Shown here piece after piece: positions 25,578 through 33,813 of a stretch of DNA of 61,841 nucleotides. The stretch spans positions 1 to 61,841 of the forward strand of contig CAYRZU010000009.1 of assembly GCA_964428895.1 (NCBI GenBank), in the 5' to 3' direction. Positions within the stretch are counted from its first letter, which is position 1. Every line of letters starts with the position of its first letter. Under the pieces are notes generated by a model. The model was not told the origin of the DNA, did no database searches, and saw only the letters and a program-made list of their open reading frames with translations. The position numbers and the translations under genes are program-made. Origin of the DNA: HyVt-337 sp964428895 (lineage in GTDB: Bacteria > Planctomycetota > Phycisphaerae > SM23-33).

Positions 25578-26048
25578 ATGAACATCGTCATTGGCGCCGA
25601 CCCCTGGGCGGCCGATCTGAAAGACACCATCAAAGAGCACCTCGAATCCCAAGGCCACGCCGTCACCGACGTCGGCACCCTCGGCGAAAACAAGGTCGAC
25701 TACTACGATGTCGCCGCCGCCGCCGCCCGCGCGGTCCAGGCCGGCCAGGCCGACCGCGGCATCGTGCTGTGCGGCACGGGCATGGGCGTGGCGGTCGTCG
25801 CCAATAAGTTCAAAGGCGTCACCGCCGGCCTGGTCGAAAGCGCCCACGCCGCCAAGATGTGCCGCGCCATTAACAACGCCAACATCCTGGCCATGGGCGC
25901 CATGATGATCGCCCCCCATCAGGCCCTCATGGCCGTCGACAACTTCCTGACCACCGCCCACACCGACGGCCTGCCGCCCGACCTGGCCCAGTTCGTCACC
26001 GATTCCCTGACCCACGTCGCCGCCATCGAAGATGAGACGATGAAGTGA
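25578..26048 (+). CDS. RpiB/LacA-B family sugar-phosphate isomerase with altered active site
   Basis: 156 residues of the RpiB/LacAB fold. The phosphate-binding cysteine loop is LCGTGMGVAVVANKFKGV (Cys65) and the C-terminal signature is KMCRAINNANILAMGA. Two residues used by classical ribose-5-phosphate isomerase B are changed: the N-terminal D-H pair reads ADPWAAD (His to Pro), and the ring-opening His of the RxHN motif is replaced (RAIN). LacA-like subunits also lack the first His, so it may act on another sugar phosphate or as a partner subunit. AAGGA precedes the ATG and it follows the glycyl radical gene by 21 bases. Confidence 0.88.
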   Translation: MNIVIGADPWAADLKDTIKEHLESQGHAVTDVGTLGENKVDYYDVAAAAARAVQAGQADRGIVLCGTGMGVAVVANKFKGVTAGLVESAHAAKMCRAINNANILAMGAMMIAPHQALMAVDNFLTTAHTDGLPPDLAQFVTDSLTHVAAIEDETMK

Positions 26049-26089
26049 AGACTGGGTGCTGATGGGCCACCTTCAGGATATTGCAGAGC

Positions 26090-27568
26090 ATGCGTATGGC
26101 TGACAGACCCAATGTTGTTCTCATCATGACCGACCAGCAACGGGCGGACGTCTCCGCCCGCGAGGGTTTTGGGCTCGATACCGCCCCGTTCCTGGACTCC
26201 CTCGCCCGGAAGGGCACGTGGTTCGACCACGCCTACACCTCCGCCCCCGTCTGCACCCCGGCCCGGGTCAGCCTGCTGACCGGCCGATACGTTAGCGCCC
26301 ATCGCTGCCACACCAACTGGAACGGGGCCGACGCCGTCTTCACTCAAGACCTGTTCGGCGTCTTTCGGGACCACGGCTACGCCACCGCCATGGTCGGCAA
26401 GAACCACTCCCACTTGCAGCCGGGCGCATGCGACCACTGGACCGAGGCCGGCCATTGGTCCATGGACGAGGACGGCCCCTCCGAATCGGCCAAGCAGTTC
26501 CACACCTTCCTGGAAGACATCGGACTGACCGCCCTGGAAGCCACCCCCTTCCCGCTCGAACAGCAACACCCCTATCGCCTTGTCGATAGCGCCACCGAAT
26601 GGGTCCAGTCGGTTGGCGATAAGCCCTTCCTGCTGTGGCTGACCTTCCCCGAGCCGCACAACCCCTACCAAGTGCCCGAGCCGTACTACTCGTTGTTCCC
26701 GCCGGGCTCGCTCCCGCCGACCCGCACCGATAAGACCGCCCTAGCCGACAAGAGCTATCCCTACCAGTACAATCGCGCCCGACTGGAAGACGCCTACCCG
26801 CCTTTCGAAGACGTCATCGCCCGCGCAAGGGCCAACTACGTCGGCATGCTTCGCCTGATCGACGACCAAGTGAAACGCTTCGCCCAGTTCCTGGACGCCC
26901 AAGGCCTGGCCGACAACACCCTCATCATCTTCACCTCCGACCACGGCGACTTCGTCGGCGAGTACGGCTTGGTCAAGAAAGGGCCGGAACTGCCCGAGTG
27001 CCTTACCCGCATCCCGCTGCAATTCGCCGGGCCCGGAATCGCCGCCCAACGAGGCGCCCACCCCGCCCACGTGTCCATCACTGACATCATGCCCACCTTG
27101 TGCGACGCCATCGGCGCCGACCCGCCCGCCGGCGTTCAGGGCCGCAGCTTGTGGCCGATGCTGACGGGCCAAGACTACTGCAAGGACGATTTCCGCAGCG
27201 CCTACGTCGAACAAGGCGTCGGCGGCGCGCACGTCACCGCCGATGACGTCGACTACGAGCCCGCCCAGGACGGTTTTGCCCCCGCCACCGAGGACCATTG
27301 GGGCAACTTCGACGAACTCAACACCGTCACACAGTCCGGCCACATGCGGATGGTCCGCAAGGGAGATTGGAAGCTGATCGTCGACATGACCGGCGCCGGC
27401 CAGCTCTACCATCTGGCCGACGACCCCGCCGAGCTGAACAACCTGTACGATCAGCCGGACGTTGCCGCCATCCAAGCCGACCTGCTCCAAGAACTCCTGA
27501 CCTGGACGCTCCGTGTCAGCGACACCCTCCCATCGCCAGGCCCGTGTTGCATCATCAAACCGCTATGA
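26090..27568 (+). CDS. Sulfatase (formylglycine-dependent, type I)
   Basis: 492 residues of the alkaline phosphatase superfamily sulfatases. The N-terminal metal-binding stretch is PNVVLIMTDQQRADV; the formylglycine motif is CTPAR with Cys55 (C-x-P-x-R), followed by LLTGRY. The second metal site is SDHGDFVGEYGLVKKG, and WKLIVDMTG is a typical C-terminal segment. No signal peptide is visible, so it would act in the cytoplasm unless folded after an unusual export. The start could be the ATG at 26090 or the one at 26096; AGGA at 26075-26078 favours 26090. The stop overlaps the following URO-D start (ATGA), which indicates coupling. Confidence 0.92.
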   Translation: MRMADRPNVVLIMTDQQRADVSAREGFGLDTAPFLDSLARKGTWFDHAYTSAPVCTPARVSLLTGRYVSAHRCHTNWNGADAVFTQDLFGVFRDHGYATAMVGKNHSHLQPGACDHWTEAGHWSMDEDGPSESAKQFHTFLEDIGLTALEATPFPLEQQHPYRLVDSATEWVQSVGDKPFLLWLTFPEPHNPYQVPEPYYSLFPPGSLPPTRTDKTALADKSYPYQYNRARLEDAYPPFEDVIARARANYVGMLRLIDDQVKRFAQFLDAQGLADNTLIIFTSDHGDFVGEYGLVKKGPELPECLTRIPLQFAGPGIAAQRGAHPAHVSITDIMPTLCDAIGADPPAGVQGRSLWPMLTGQDYCKDDFRSAYVEQGVGGAHVTADDVDYEPAQDGFAPATEDHWGNFDELNTVTQSGHMRMVRKGDWKLIVDMTGAGQLYHLADDPAELNNLYDQPDVAAIQADLLQELLTWTLRVSDTLPSPGPCCIIKPL

Positions 27569-28707
27569 CCAAGCTCAGATGGCTCACACACGCCGACATG
27601 GCCATCGACGTGCGGCCAAGTATCCGGCGCGCCGAATACCTGGACCACATGACGTTCCAGGAAAACGCCCGGCCGCTCTTCACGGAGCTGTTCGGCCCGC
27701 TGATCGGCCTGAAGGAGGAATGGGTCGAACAAGGTGCCACGCAGGCCGAGCTGGACTTCACCGCATTCCAGTTCCGCGCCCCGCTAGTGGGCCACCTGCC
27801 CGTTACCACCGGCTGGCTCGGGCCGGACCGATACGCTTCCCTAGAGGAAACCGACGAGCACCATATCTACCGCGACCCCCTCGGCCGCCTGATGAAACTC
27901 CCCAAAGGCTTCGCCACCATCGCCCTTCCGCTGGCGTACCCGGTTAAGACCATAGACGACTGGCTGGCGATGAAGGGTGAGTTTGAGTTCACTGACGAAC
28001 GCCTCGCCGCCGATTGGCGGAAAGCGGCCGACGATCATCTCGCCGCCGGCTGCGCCGTCATGGTCAACATGCCCGGCGCCTTCGCCGGGCCGCGCGACTT
28101 GATGGGCGATGAGGCCGTCTGCCTCGCTTACTACGATCAGCCGGAACTGATCCGCGATATGATCGACACCTTCTGCGACACCACCTGCCGCGTGCTCGAC
28201 GTCGTCTCGCGCGAGGTGAAAGTCGACATCCTGTTCGTCCACGAAGATATGGCCGGCAAGAGCGGGCCGCTGGCCGGGCCGGATCACGTCCGCGAGCTGT
28301 TCGTCCCCTACTACCGCAAGGTCTGGGACATGCTCTCGGATCGCGGGGCGCGCCTCTTCCAGCAAGACAGCGACGGCGACATGCGACCCGTGATCGACGC
28401 CTTTCTCGACGCCGGCGTCAACGCCATGTTCCCCTGCGAACCCGCCGCCGGCATGGACATCGTTCAACTCCGCAAGCAGTACGGCCGGCGCCTGGCCTTT
28501 TCCGGCGGCATCGACAAACACGTCCTCCGCCGACCCCAGGATGAGATAGCCGCGGAACTCGAGTACAAACTCCCCCCCATGATCGCCACCGGCGGATGCT
28601 TGCTGGCCCTGGACCACCGCATTCCCAACGGCACGCCCCTAGCCAACTACCGCTTCTACATCGCCAAGGCCTGGGACATCCTCAACCGCGGAGCGGCGAA
28701 GCTGTAG
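27565..28707 (+). CDS. Uroporphyrinogen-decarboxylase-like protein (methyltransferase-fold), copy 1
   Basis: 380 residues of the URO-D/MtaA-CmuA superfamily beta-barrel. It lacks the uroporphyrinogen arginine cluster of true HemE. Landmarks are KVDILFVHEDMAGKSGP, the DGDMRP segment, AMFPCEPAAGMD and the C-terminal GGCLLALDHRIPNGTP. The Zn ligand pattern H-x-C of methyltransferases is changed to QQDSDGD, with only the downstream Cys kept. Its ATG overlaps the sulfatase stop by four bases. Members of this family transfer methyl groups to corrinoid or coenzyme acceptors, or decarboxylate; no corrinoid protein is encoded nearby. Function is inferred only to superfamily level. Confidence 0.85.
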   Translation: MTKLRWLTHADMAIDVRPSIRRAEYLDHMTFQENARPLFTELFGPLIGLKEEWVEQGATQAELDFTAFQFRAPLVGHLPVTTGWLGPDRYASLEETDEHHIYRDPLGRLMKLPKGFATIALPLAYPVKTIDDWLAMKGEFEFTDERLAADWRKAADDHLAAGCAVMVNMPGAFAGPRDLMGDEAVCLAYYDQPELIRDMIDTFCDTTCRVLDVVSREVKVDILFVHEDMAGKSGPLAGPDHVRELFVPYYRKVWDMLSDRGARLFQQDSDGDMRPVIDAFLDAGVNAMFPCEPAAGMDIVQLRKQYGRRLAFSGGIDKHVLRRPQDEIAAELEYKLPPMIATGGCLLALDHRIPNGTPLANYRFYIAKAWDILNRGAAKL

Positions 28708-28777
28708 GGCCAAGCCTTGACGCCGAAGCTCCGAACCCCGATTCTGGTGGCTCGGTCTTGAGCTTCAGGAGAACACG

Positions 28778-29884
28778 ATGTCCACCGAAGACGGAATGGC
28801 CGCACTGCGTATGGAGAAGCCCCCCCGCGTGCCGCGGACGGAGTATTCGGTCGAGATCCACCACGAGTTGATCCAGGCCATCACCGGCATGGACCCGCGA
28901 ACGTGGGAAGAAGGCAAGGGCCCGAGCAACTGGGAGCAGCTCGACGAGTTCGTCCTGGCCCGCCCCGACGGCGAGAACCCCTGGCACGAGCTGTATCGCA
29001 TCTGGGACTACGCCTTCCAGTGGAACACCGATATCGCCGGACAGCACTTCGGCAAGTATCAAACCAACATGGGCCACGCCGTCTACACCGAGGACGGCAG
29101 CGACTTCACCCCCGTGGGCACGTGCCCGTTCGAGACCCCCGAAGAGGCCCTGGCCTTCGACCCCGTCGAGGCGTTCGGCCCGCTCGACCACGCCCAACTC
29201 GTGGCCGACTTCAACACCTACTACACCAACGCGCTGAACCGCTGCCCGATCGGTGTATCCATGACGGGCATCTACACCACGATGCTGTCGGCCTTCATCG
29301 CCATTTACGGCTGGGACATGCTGCTGCTGGCCGCCGGCGTCGACTCCAAGAAGCTCGGCCACATCGCCAACCGGTACGCCGAATGGAACCAGCAGCTTTT
29401 CAACGCTCTGGCCGACTCCGACGCGCCGGTGGTGATGGTTCACGACGACATGGTCTGGACCGAAGGCGCCTTCTTCCATCCGGACTGGTACCGCGAGTTC
29501 GTTTTCCCCAACTTCAAGACGTACTTCGCCCCGCTCCGCGACGCCGGCAAGATCATCTGCTTTACGTCCGACGGCAACTACACCGAATTCCTCGACGACC
29601 TGGTCGAAACGGGCATCAACTGTTTCGCCTTCGAGCCGCTGACGGACATGGCCGTTTTCGCCGAAAAGTACGGCCAGACGCACAGCTTCATCGGAAACGC
29701 CGACACGCGAATCCTACTGAAGAACGACAAGAAGGCGATTCGCGCCGAGGTCGAACGCTGCATGACCATCGGCAAGGATTGCCCCGGCTTCATCATGGCG
29801 GTCGGCAACCACATTCCGCCGAACACACCCGTGGACGCGGCCATCTACTACAACGAGGTCTACATGGAACTCCGCGAGCGGTAG
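28778..29884 (+). CDS. Uroporphyrinogen-decarboxylase-like protein, copy 2
   Basis: 368 residues, URO-D superfamily but strongly divergent from copy 1. Recognisable core: VVMVHDDMVWTEGAFFHP, DAGKIICFTSDGNYTEFLDDLVETG (domain strand with Asp), CFAFEPLTDM and the C-terminal GFIMAVGNHIPPNTPVD. The H-x-C zinc motif of methyltransferases is replaced by FTSDGN. It follows copy 1 by about 70 bases, with AGGAG before the ATG. The same operon as the glycyl radical enzyme is likely because of strand and spacing. Substrate unknown. Confidence 0.85.
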   Translation: MSTEDGMAALRMEKPPRVPRTEYSVEIHHELIQAITGMDPRTWEEGKGPSNWEQLDEFVLARPDGENPWHELYRIWDYAFQWNTDIAGQHFGKYQTNMGHAVYTEDGSDFTPVGTCPFETPEEALAFDPVEAFGPLDHAQLVADFNTYYTNALNRCPIGVSMTGIYTTMLSAFIAIYGWDMLLLAAGVDSKKLGHIANRYAEWNQQLFNALADSDAPVVMVHDDMVWTEGAFFHPDWYREFVFPNFKTYFAPLRDAGKIICFTSDGNYTEFLDDLVETGINCFAFEPLTDMAVFAEKYGQTHSFIGNADTRILLKNDKKAIRAEVERCMTIGKDCPGFIMAVGNHIPPNTPVDAAIYYNEVYMELRER

Positions 29885-29932
29885 CTGTTCGCGAGGCGAC
29901 CCCGTGGACTGAGACGAGGGGCCCCATCAGGC

Positions 29933-30448
29933 ATGAGTCAGCCAGTTGACCAGATCGATGCGGTGTTCTCCGGCGTCAAGCACGCCTGGGCTTACGTTCT
30001 GGGCCCGTTTTCGGCCATGCTGGTGGGAACGGTTCTGGGGGTCTTCGCGGCCACCGGCCTGGGGGCGTTCGGCGGGACGCTGGCGCACCTGCCCGCGCTC
30101 AGCATCGTGGTCGTTCCAATCCACATGTTCGTCACGAACGTCGGGCAGCTCCTGGCCTTCGCAACGGCCATCGGCATCTTGATGTTCTGGTGGTCGGCCG
30201 CGCTCCGGTTAAACGGGTGGATGATCATCTGCATCGCCTTCGGCCTCGAGGCGTTTCGCATGTTCGATAGCGTCGGCGGCGGCCAGCAGACCGGCCGCAT
30301 CGCCCTCGCTTGCGCCGCGATGGGGTTGGCCTACTCCATTCTCTACTATCTACCGATTCGCCAGGCCCGCTTGGCCAAGAAGGCCCACGCCGAGGCTCGG
30401 GCCGCCGGCGCCAAGGTCCGCTGGCGCCCGTTCAAACGCCCATCCTAA
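29933..30448 (+). CDS. Small membrane protein of unknown function
   Basis: 171 residues with about four membrane segments (AWAYVLGPFSAMLVGTVLGVF, ALSIVVVPIHMFVTNVG, LLAFATAIGILMFWWSAAL, GWMIICIAFGLEAF) and a short basic C-terminus. Not recognised. It is the last plus-strand gene of the glycyl radical run, 48 bases after copy 2, and may be an accessory membrane component. Its stop is only 9 bases from the convergent lipoprotein gene. Confidence 0.75.
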   Translation: MSQPVDQIDAVFSGVKHAWAYVLGPFSAMLVGTVLGVFAATGLGAFGGTLAHLPALSIVVVPIHMFVTNVGQLLAFATAIGILMFWWSAALRLNGWMIICIAFGLEAFRMFDSVGGGQQTGRIALACAAMGLAYSILYYLPIRQARLAKKAHAEARAAGAKVRWRPFKRPS

Positions 30449-30457
30449 CGCCCACGC

Positions 30458-30808
30458 TCATTTGGTCGGCGCGCCGCAGCGGAGCAGCCCCAGCGAGGCC
30501 GAGCCGGATTCGTCGATTCTGGCCTCGTAGGTCTCGGCGAAGGGCCCGCGATCGGTTTCCTTGCTGATCAGCACCGACAGATCCGTCTCCACCGGCACGC
30601 CCGTCACGATGAAGTCGCCGAACAGATTGGTCCGCCCCTTGGCCAGCAGTTGGCTGGTGTCGGCGGCGTCGCGCACCCGGATCTGAGCGCAACAGACCGC
30701 CTTGCCGTCGGCGTCGTGCACCACCGTGCCCGTCAGCACGCCCCCACAACCACTTAGTGTCGCGGCCAGAGCACCTATCGCAAGAAAGACCAAGCGTCTT
30801 GACAACAT
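30458..30808 (-). CDS. Small lipoprotein with a beta-sandwich (carboxypeptidase regulatory-like) domain
   Basis: 116 residues: signal peptide MLSRRLVFLAIGALAATLSG with lipobox LSGC, then a short beta domain (VLTGTVVHDADGKAVCCAQIRV, KGRTNLFGDFIVTGVPVETD) resembling the CarboxypepD_reg fold. Its close neighbour at 30826 has the same layout, so the pair looks like a duplication. The ATG at 30808 is preferred (AAGGAG 8 bases upstream); an in-frame GTG three codons earlier has poor spacing. Function unknown. Confidence 0.78.
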   Translation of the reverse strand: MLSRRLVFLAIGALAATLSGCGGVLTGTVVHDADGKAVCCAQIRVRDAADTSQLLAKGRTNLFGDFIVTGVPVETDLSVLISKETDRGPFAETYEARIDESGSASLGLLRCGAPTK

Positions 30809-30825
30809 GGGAAGCACTCCTTTCC

Positions 30826-31281
30826 TTATCGTTGAGAGGTCTCGTCGGAACGCTCTTCATCCGTGCAGGGAATGGGCAAGTGGATCGTGCCCGCATATCC
30901 AAAACCGAACTTGTCGATATGTGTCCGGACCTCCTTGGCATAGGTCCCGCGATAAGCATCCCTGACAAGGACGACCACGTCGGCATCGCCTGGAACGCCG
31001 GAAAGCCAGAAGCTCCCATTCCAGGCGGTGCGTCCTGTCGCGAGGGTACGGTCCAGGTCCTCGGCATCACGGACCTCGACCACCGCGCCGGAAATGGAGT
31101 GCCAGTGGCAGTTCAGTCCTTCATCGCGGCACTCGCTGGAAACGTGCCCCGTCAATACCCCGCCGGTAGGGCCGCCTATCGTCGCAACGACCAGATCATT
31201 GCAGCCAGCCAGGGGGGCCGCCAGCACAAGAAGACCGGCCACAGTAAGGCGTCCCCTTAATGAAAACAGCGTATCCCTCAT
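30826..31281 (-). CDS. Lipoprotein with carboxypeptidase regulatory-like domain
   Basis: 151 residues. The signal peptide (RGRLTVAGLLVLAAPLAG) ends in lipobox APLAGC; the mature part includes GGVLTGHVSSECRDEG, ISGAVVEVRDAEDLDR and GRTAWNGSFWLSGVPGDADV. These parallel the downstream lipoprotein (GGVLTGTVV, IRVRDAADTSQ, GRTNLFGDFIVTGVP), so the two are likely paralogues in tandem. The ATG at 31281 is preferred over a GTG six codons upstream. Upstream it faces tatC divergently with about 45 bases between. Confidence 0.78.
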   Translation of the reverse strand: MRDTLFSLRGRLTVAGLLVLAAPLAGCNDLVVATIGGPTGGVLTGHVSSECRDEGLNCHWHSISGAVVEVRDAEDLDRTLATGRTAWNGSFWLSGVPGDADVVVLVRDAYRGTYAKEVRTHIDKFGFGYAGTIHLPIPCTDEERSDETSQR

Positions 31282-31325
31282 GAAGGCCCTTATACCCACC
31301 GCCCGACGCCGTTACAATTCCGCGT

Positions 31326-32087
31326 ATGGCAGAGGACGCCACGCATGAAGGGCCGCAGCTGACGCTGGTCGAGCATCTCGATGAGCTCCGCCGGCGCCTG
31401 ATCTACGCGCTGCTAGGCCTGGCCATCGCCATGATCGCAGCCTTGGTGTTCGGCAACCACTTGGTCGACGCGTTCCGTCACCCCTACGTCCAAGCGATGG
31501 AAGAGCTCGGCCGTGAACCGCAACTGACCGTCCTGAGCCTCTCCAAGGCCTTCACCACCTACATAAAGATCGCCCTGGTGGCGGGCCTGGTCGTCAGTTC
31601 GCCATGGGTGTTCTATCAGCTCTGGCAGTTCATCGCGTCCGGCCTGTACCGGCCCGAGCGGCGGTTCGTCACCTACACGGCCCCGGCGTCGGCCCTCCTG
31701 TTCGTCGCCGGCGTGCTGTTCCTGCTCCTGGTGGTGGCCATCCCGATCATCAAGTTCTTCGTGAACTTCTCCAGTTGGCTCGGATTGACGTCCATGGTGA
31801 CCTTCGACAGCTACGTCAGCTTCGTCACAGGGCTGGCGCTGGTGTTCGGTTTGGCGTTCCAAACGCCGCTGGTCGTGCTGATGCTGGGGCGCCTGGGATT
31901 GGTCACGCTGGCCACGCTGCGCTACTACCGCCGTCACGTCATCGTGGCGATCTTGATCCTGGCGGCCACCTTCACCCCCCCTGATATCATTAGTCAGCTC
32001 TCGCTAGCCCTTCCGGTGTGGCTGCTCTACGAGATCGGCGTGATACTGGTGTGGCTGTTTGCCCCCGCAGCAAAAGAAGACAGCTAA
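31326..32087 (+). CDS. tatC: Twin-arginine translocase subunit TatC
   Basis: 253 residues with six membrane helices and the TatC signature LVEHLDELRRRLIYALL at the N-terminus, where the twin-arginine signal peptide binds. Also LSKAFTTYIKIALVAGLVVSSPWVFYQLW-type elements and FGLAFQTPLVVLML. It recognises Tat signals such as those of the aldo/keto reductase and DUF362 proteins downstream. No Shine-Dalgarno sequence and a close TACAAT (31313-31318) suggest a leaderless mRNA. It is convergent with tatA, separated by a bidirectional hairpin. Confidence 0.96.
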   Translation: MAEDATHEGPQLTLVEHLDELRRRLIYALLGLAIAMIAALVFGNHLVDAFRHPYVQAMEELGREPQLTVLSLSKAFTTYIKIALVAGLVVSSPWVFYQLWQFIASGLYRPERRFVTYTAPASALLFVAGVLFLLLVVAIPIIKFFVNFSSWLGLTSMVTFDSYVSFVTGLALVFGLAFQTPLVVLMLGRLGLVTLATLRYYRRHVIVAILILAATFTPPDIISQLSLALPVWLLYEIGVILVWLFAPAAKEDS

Positions 32088-32089
32088 TC

Positions 32090-32129
32090 GAAATGCGGAG
32101 CCGCCGCGCCAGCAGCAACTCCGCATTTC
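32090..32129. terminator. Bidirectional terminator-like hairpin between tatC and tatA
   Basis: Perfect 11-bp stem: arms 32090-32100 and 32119-32129 with an 18-base loop, between two convergent genes. The stem is AT-capped (GAAATGCGGAG), giving short U/A-rich flanks on each strand. Confidence 0.7.
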
Positions 32130-32149
32130 AACGTCTGCGACAAGAGCGC

Positions 32150-32425
32150 TTAAGATTGCTTCTGATCGTCGTCGGTCTTGGCGGCCGGCTTCGGCGCCTC
32201 GTCCTCGTCGGTCACAGCGTCGTCAATCTCATCTTTGACGCCTTTGACCTCGTTCTTGAAGAGCCTCAGCCCGCGCCCCAGTCCCCGAGCCAGTTCCGGT
32301 AGCTTCCGCCCACCGAACAGCAGCAGGACGACCACGACAATCAGAATGATTTCCGGCGCGCCGGGCGTCCAGGCCAGCAGGCCCGAACCGAGCGGTTGTG
32401 TGTGAGCAAAGTGTCCCAGCATCAT
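32150..32425 (-). CDS. tatA: Sec-independent protein translocase TatA/B
   Basis: 91 residues: an N-terminal hydrophobic helix (EIILIVVVVLLLFGGRKLPEL), the FGxxKLPE hinge, an amphipathic helix (ARGLGRGLRLFKNEVKGVKDE) and an acidic charged tail. This is the TatA architecture; with only one TatA/B-like gene visible, TatA function is most likely. AAGGA lies 4 bases upstream of the double ATG. It faces tatC convergently. The Tat substrates nearby are the aldo/keto reductase and DUF362 protein. Confidence 0.9.
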   Translation of the reverse strand: MMLGHFAHTQPLGSGLLAWTPGAPEIILIVVVVLLLFGGRKLPELARGLGRGLRLFKNEVKGVKDEIDDAVTDEDEAPKPAAKTDDDQKQS

Positions 32426-32489
32426 CGGTTCCTTGTCTTCGTCGAGGTGTTATTCGGTCAGCCCGTTCACCTTATCGGTTCGCCCGGGT

Positions 32490-33734
32490 TTACGCCAGCA
32501 ACTCATTGGCCAGCTTCATCCGCGCCGCGATGGGGATATTCTGCGGGCACCGGGCCTCGGCCTGCGAGTAATCCACGCGGGTTAGCTTGCGGCGAACGGC
32601 GGCCGGCAACTGGGCGAACAACTCGCGGGCCTCGTGCCGGTCATTGTAGGCGTTGTAGTACATCAGGTAACGCAGCACGTCGTGGACCAGCACCTGGTCG
32701 GCGACGGCGCGCGAGCAAATCTCGCTGCATCCGGCGCAGTAGTCGCCGCAGGTTCTTTCAGCGAAGCGGGTCATCGCCGCACGGTCGCTCGCGGTCAACT
32801 CAGTCTTGTCGACGGCCGCAGCTACGTTCGCCTGAAGCTGCTGGACGTTTTCCATCTTGGAGCAGATGCAGGCAAACCGCTCATCTTCCCAGATCGCCTT
32901 CAGCGCCGCTTGCTGGGGCGAGAAGCCCCGCTCCACGAACGCCTCCAGCAGCTCGGCCTCGGCGGCTTCATCGCCGGATTCCATGCGCCCGCCTTGGGTC
33001 TTCATGGCCGTCAGCCCGATGCCGGCCTTATGACAGGCGTCGATCGCCGTGGTCAGCTTGCCGCCGGTGGCGGCATCGAGAACCATCACACGGAAGTTGT
33101 AAAGCAACATGATGCCGTCGATGCCCCCCAACTCCGCGGCGCGGGTCATGCAGGCCGACATATTGTCGTGGGAGCTGAAGCCGAACAGCTTGATCTTGCC
33201 GCTCTCCTTGGCTTGGGCGCCCCAGGCCACCAACTCCTCGGTCAGTTGGTCGGCCTTGTTGAGGCCGTGCAGGAAGTACAGGTCCACGTGATCGGTCTGC
33301 AGACGCTCCAGCGATGCGTTCAGGTCGCGGGTCAGCCCGACCGGCGTCTTGTTGCCGCTCTTGGTGACCAGGAAGACCTTCTCGCGACTGCCGGGATGGG
33401 CGGCAAAGAACTTGCCCATGCCCTGCTCGCTCTTGCCGTTGCTGTAGCCCATGGCCGTGTCCCAGTAGGTGGCGCCCCAATCCAGGCTCTTACGCAGCAT
33501 TAGTTGGTTATCGGCGGTGTTGATCGTGCCGCCCACGGACAGAATGGGCACGTCCACGCCGGTCTTGCCGAACGGGCGGGTGGGGACTTTCAGATCGGTA
33601 GCGGCCGTGCTTTCGGCGGCCTCCTGGCCAAGCGCGAGCTTGGCCCCGCCCAGCAGCGCCGCGGCGCCGGTAGCGGTAGCGGCCGATAGGAATCCCCGTC
33701 GAGTTAGACGATTGTCGCTTGGTTGATTGACCAT
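32490..33734 (-). CDS. Tat-exported aldo/keto reductase with C-terminal cysteine cluster
   Basis: 414 residues: Tat signal RRGFLSAATATGAAALLGG (the twin arginine motif), then an aldo/keto reductase TIM barrel with the catalytic tetrad D-Y-K-H visible as YWDTAMGYSNG, FLVTKSG and LYFLHGL. A C-terminal extension holds CGDYCAGCSEIC, a cysteine set able to bind an Fe-S cluster, and a further Cys in EARCPQNIP. This Fe-S-tailed exported AKR type is common in planctomycetes; the substrate is unknown. The ATG at 33734 has AAAGGA upstream. Divides the tatA and polyferredoxin genes. Confidence 0.88.
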   Translation of the reverse strand: MVNQPSDNRLTRRGFLSAATATGAAALLGGAKLALGQEAAESTAATDLKVPTRPFGKTGVDVPILSVGGTINTADNQLMLRKSLDWGATYWDTAMGYSNGKSEQGMGKFFAAHPGSREKVFLVTKSGNKTPVGLTRDLNASLERLQTDHVDLYFLHGLNKADQLTEELVAWGAQAKESGKIKLFGFSSHDNMSACMTRAAELGGIDGIMLLYNFRVMVLDAATGGKLTTAIDACHKAGIGLTAMKTQGGRMESGDEAAEAELLEAFVERGFSPQQAALKAIWEDERFACICSKMENVQQLQANVAAAVDKTELTASDRAAMTRFAERTCGDYCAGCSEICSRAVADQVLVHDVLRYLMYYNAYNDRHEARELFAQLPAAVRRKLTRVDYSQAEARCPQNIPIAARMKLANELLA

Positions 33735-33813
33735 GTCCTGTCCTTTCAAGGCGAGCGAACTTAATTGAGTCTATTCTACCGGCCCTCGGTGGCCTCTGGC
33801 AAACCGGCTGACG

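Noticed and set aside
25017..26015. 332-codon minus-strand frame opposite the glycyl radical enzyme and RpiB genes
   Set aside because: The plus strand holds the conserved motifs (RVAGYSAPF, CGTGMG); this is a shadow.
27565..29884. URO-D proteins as HemE of heme synthesis
   Set aside because: They lack the N-terminal HemE arginine motif and no other heme genes are near.
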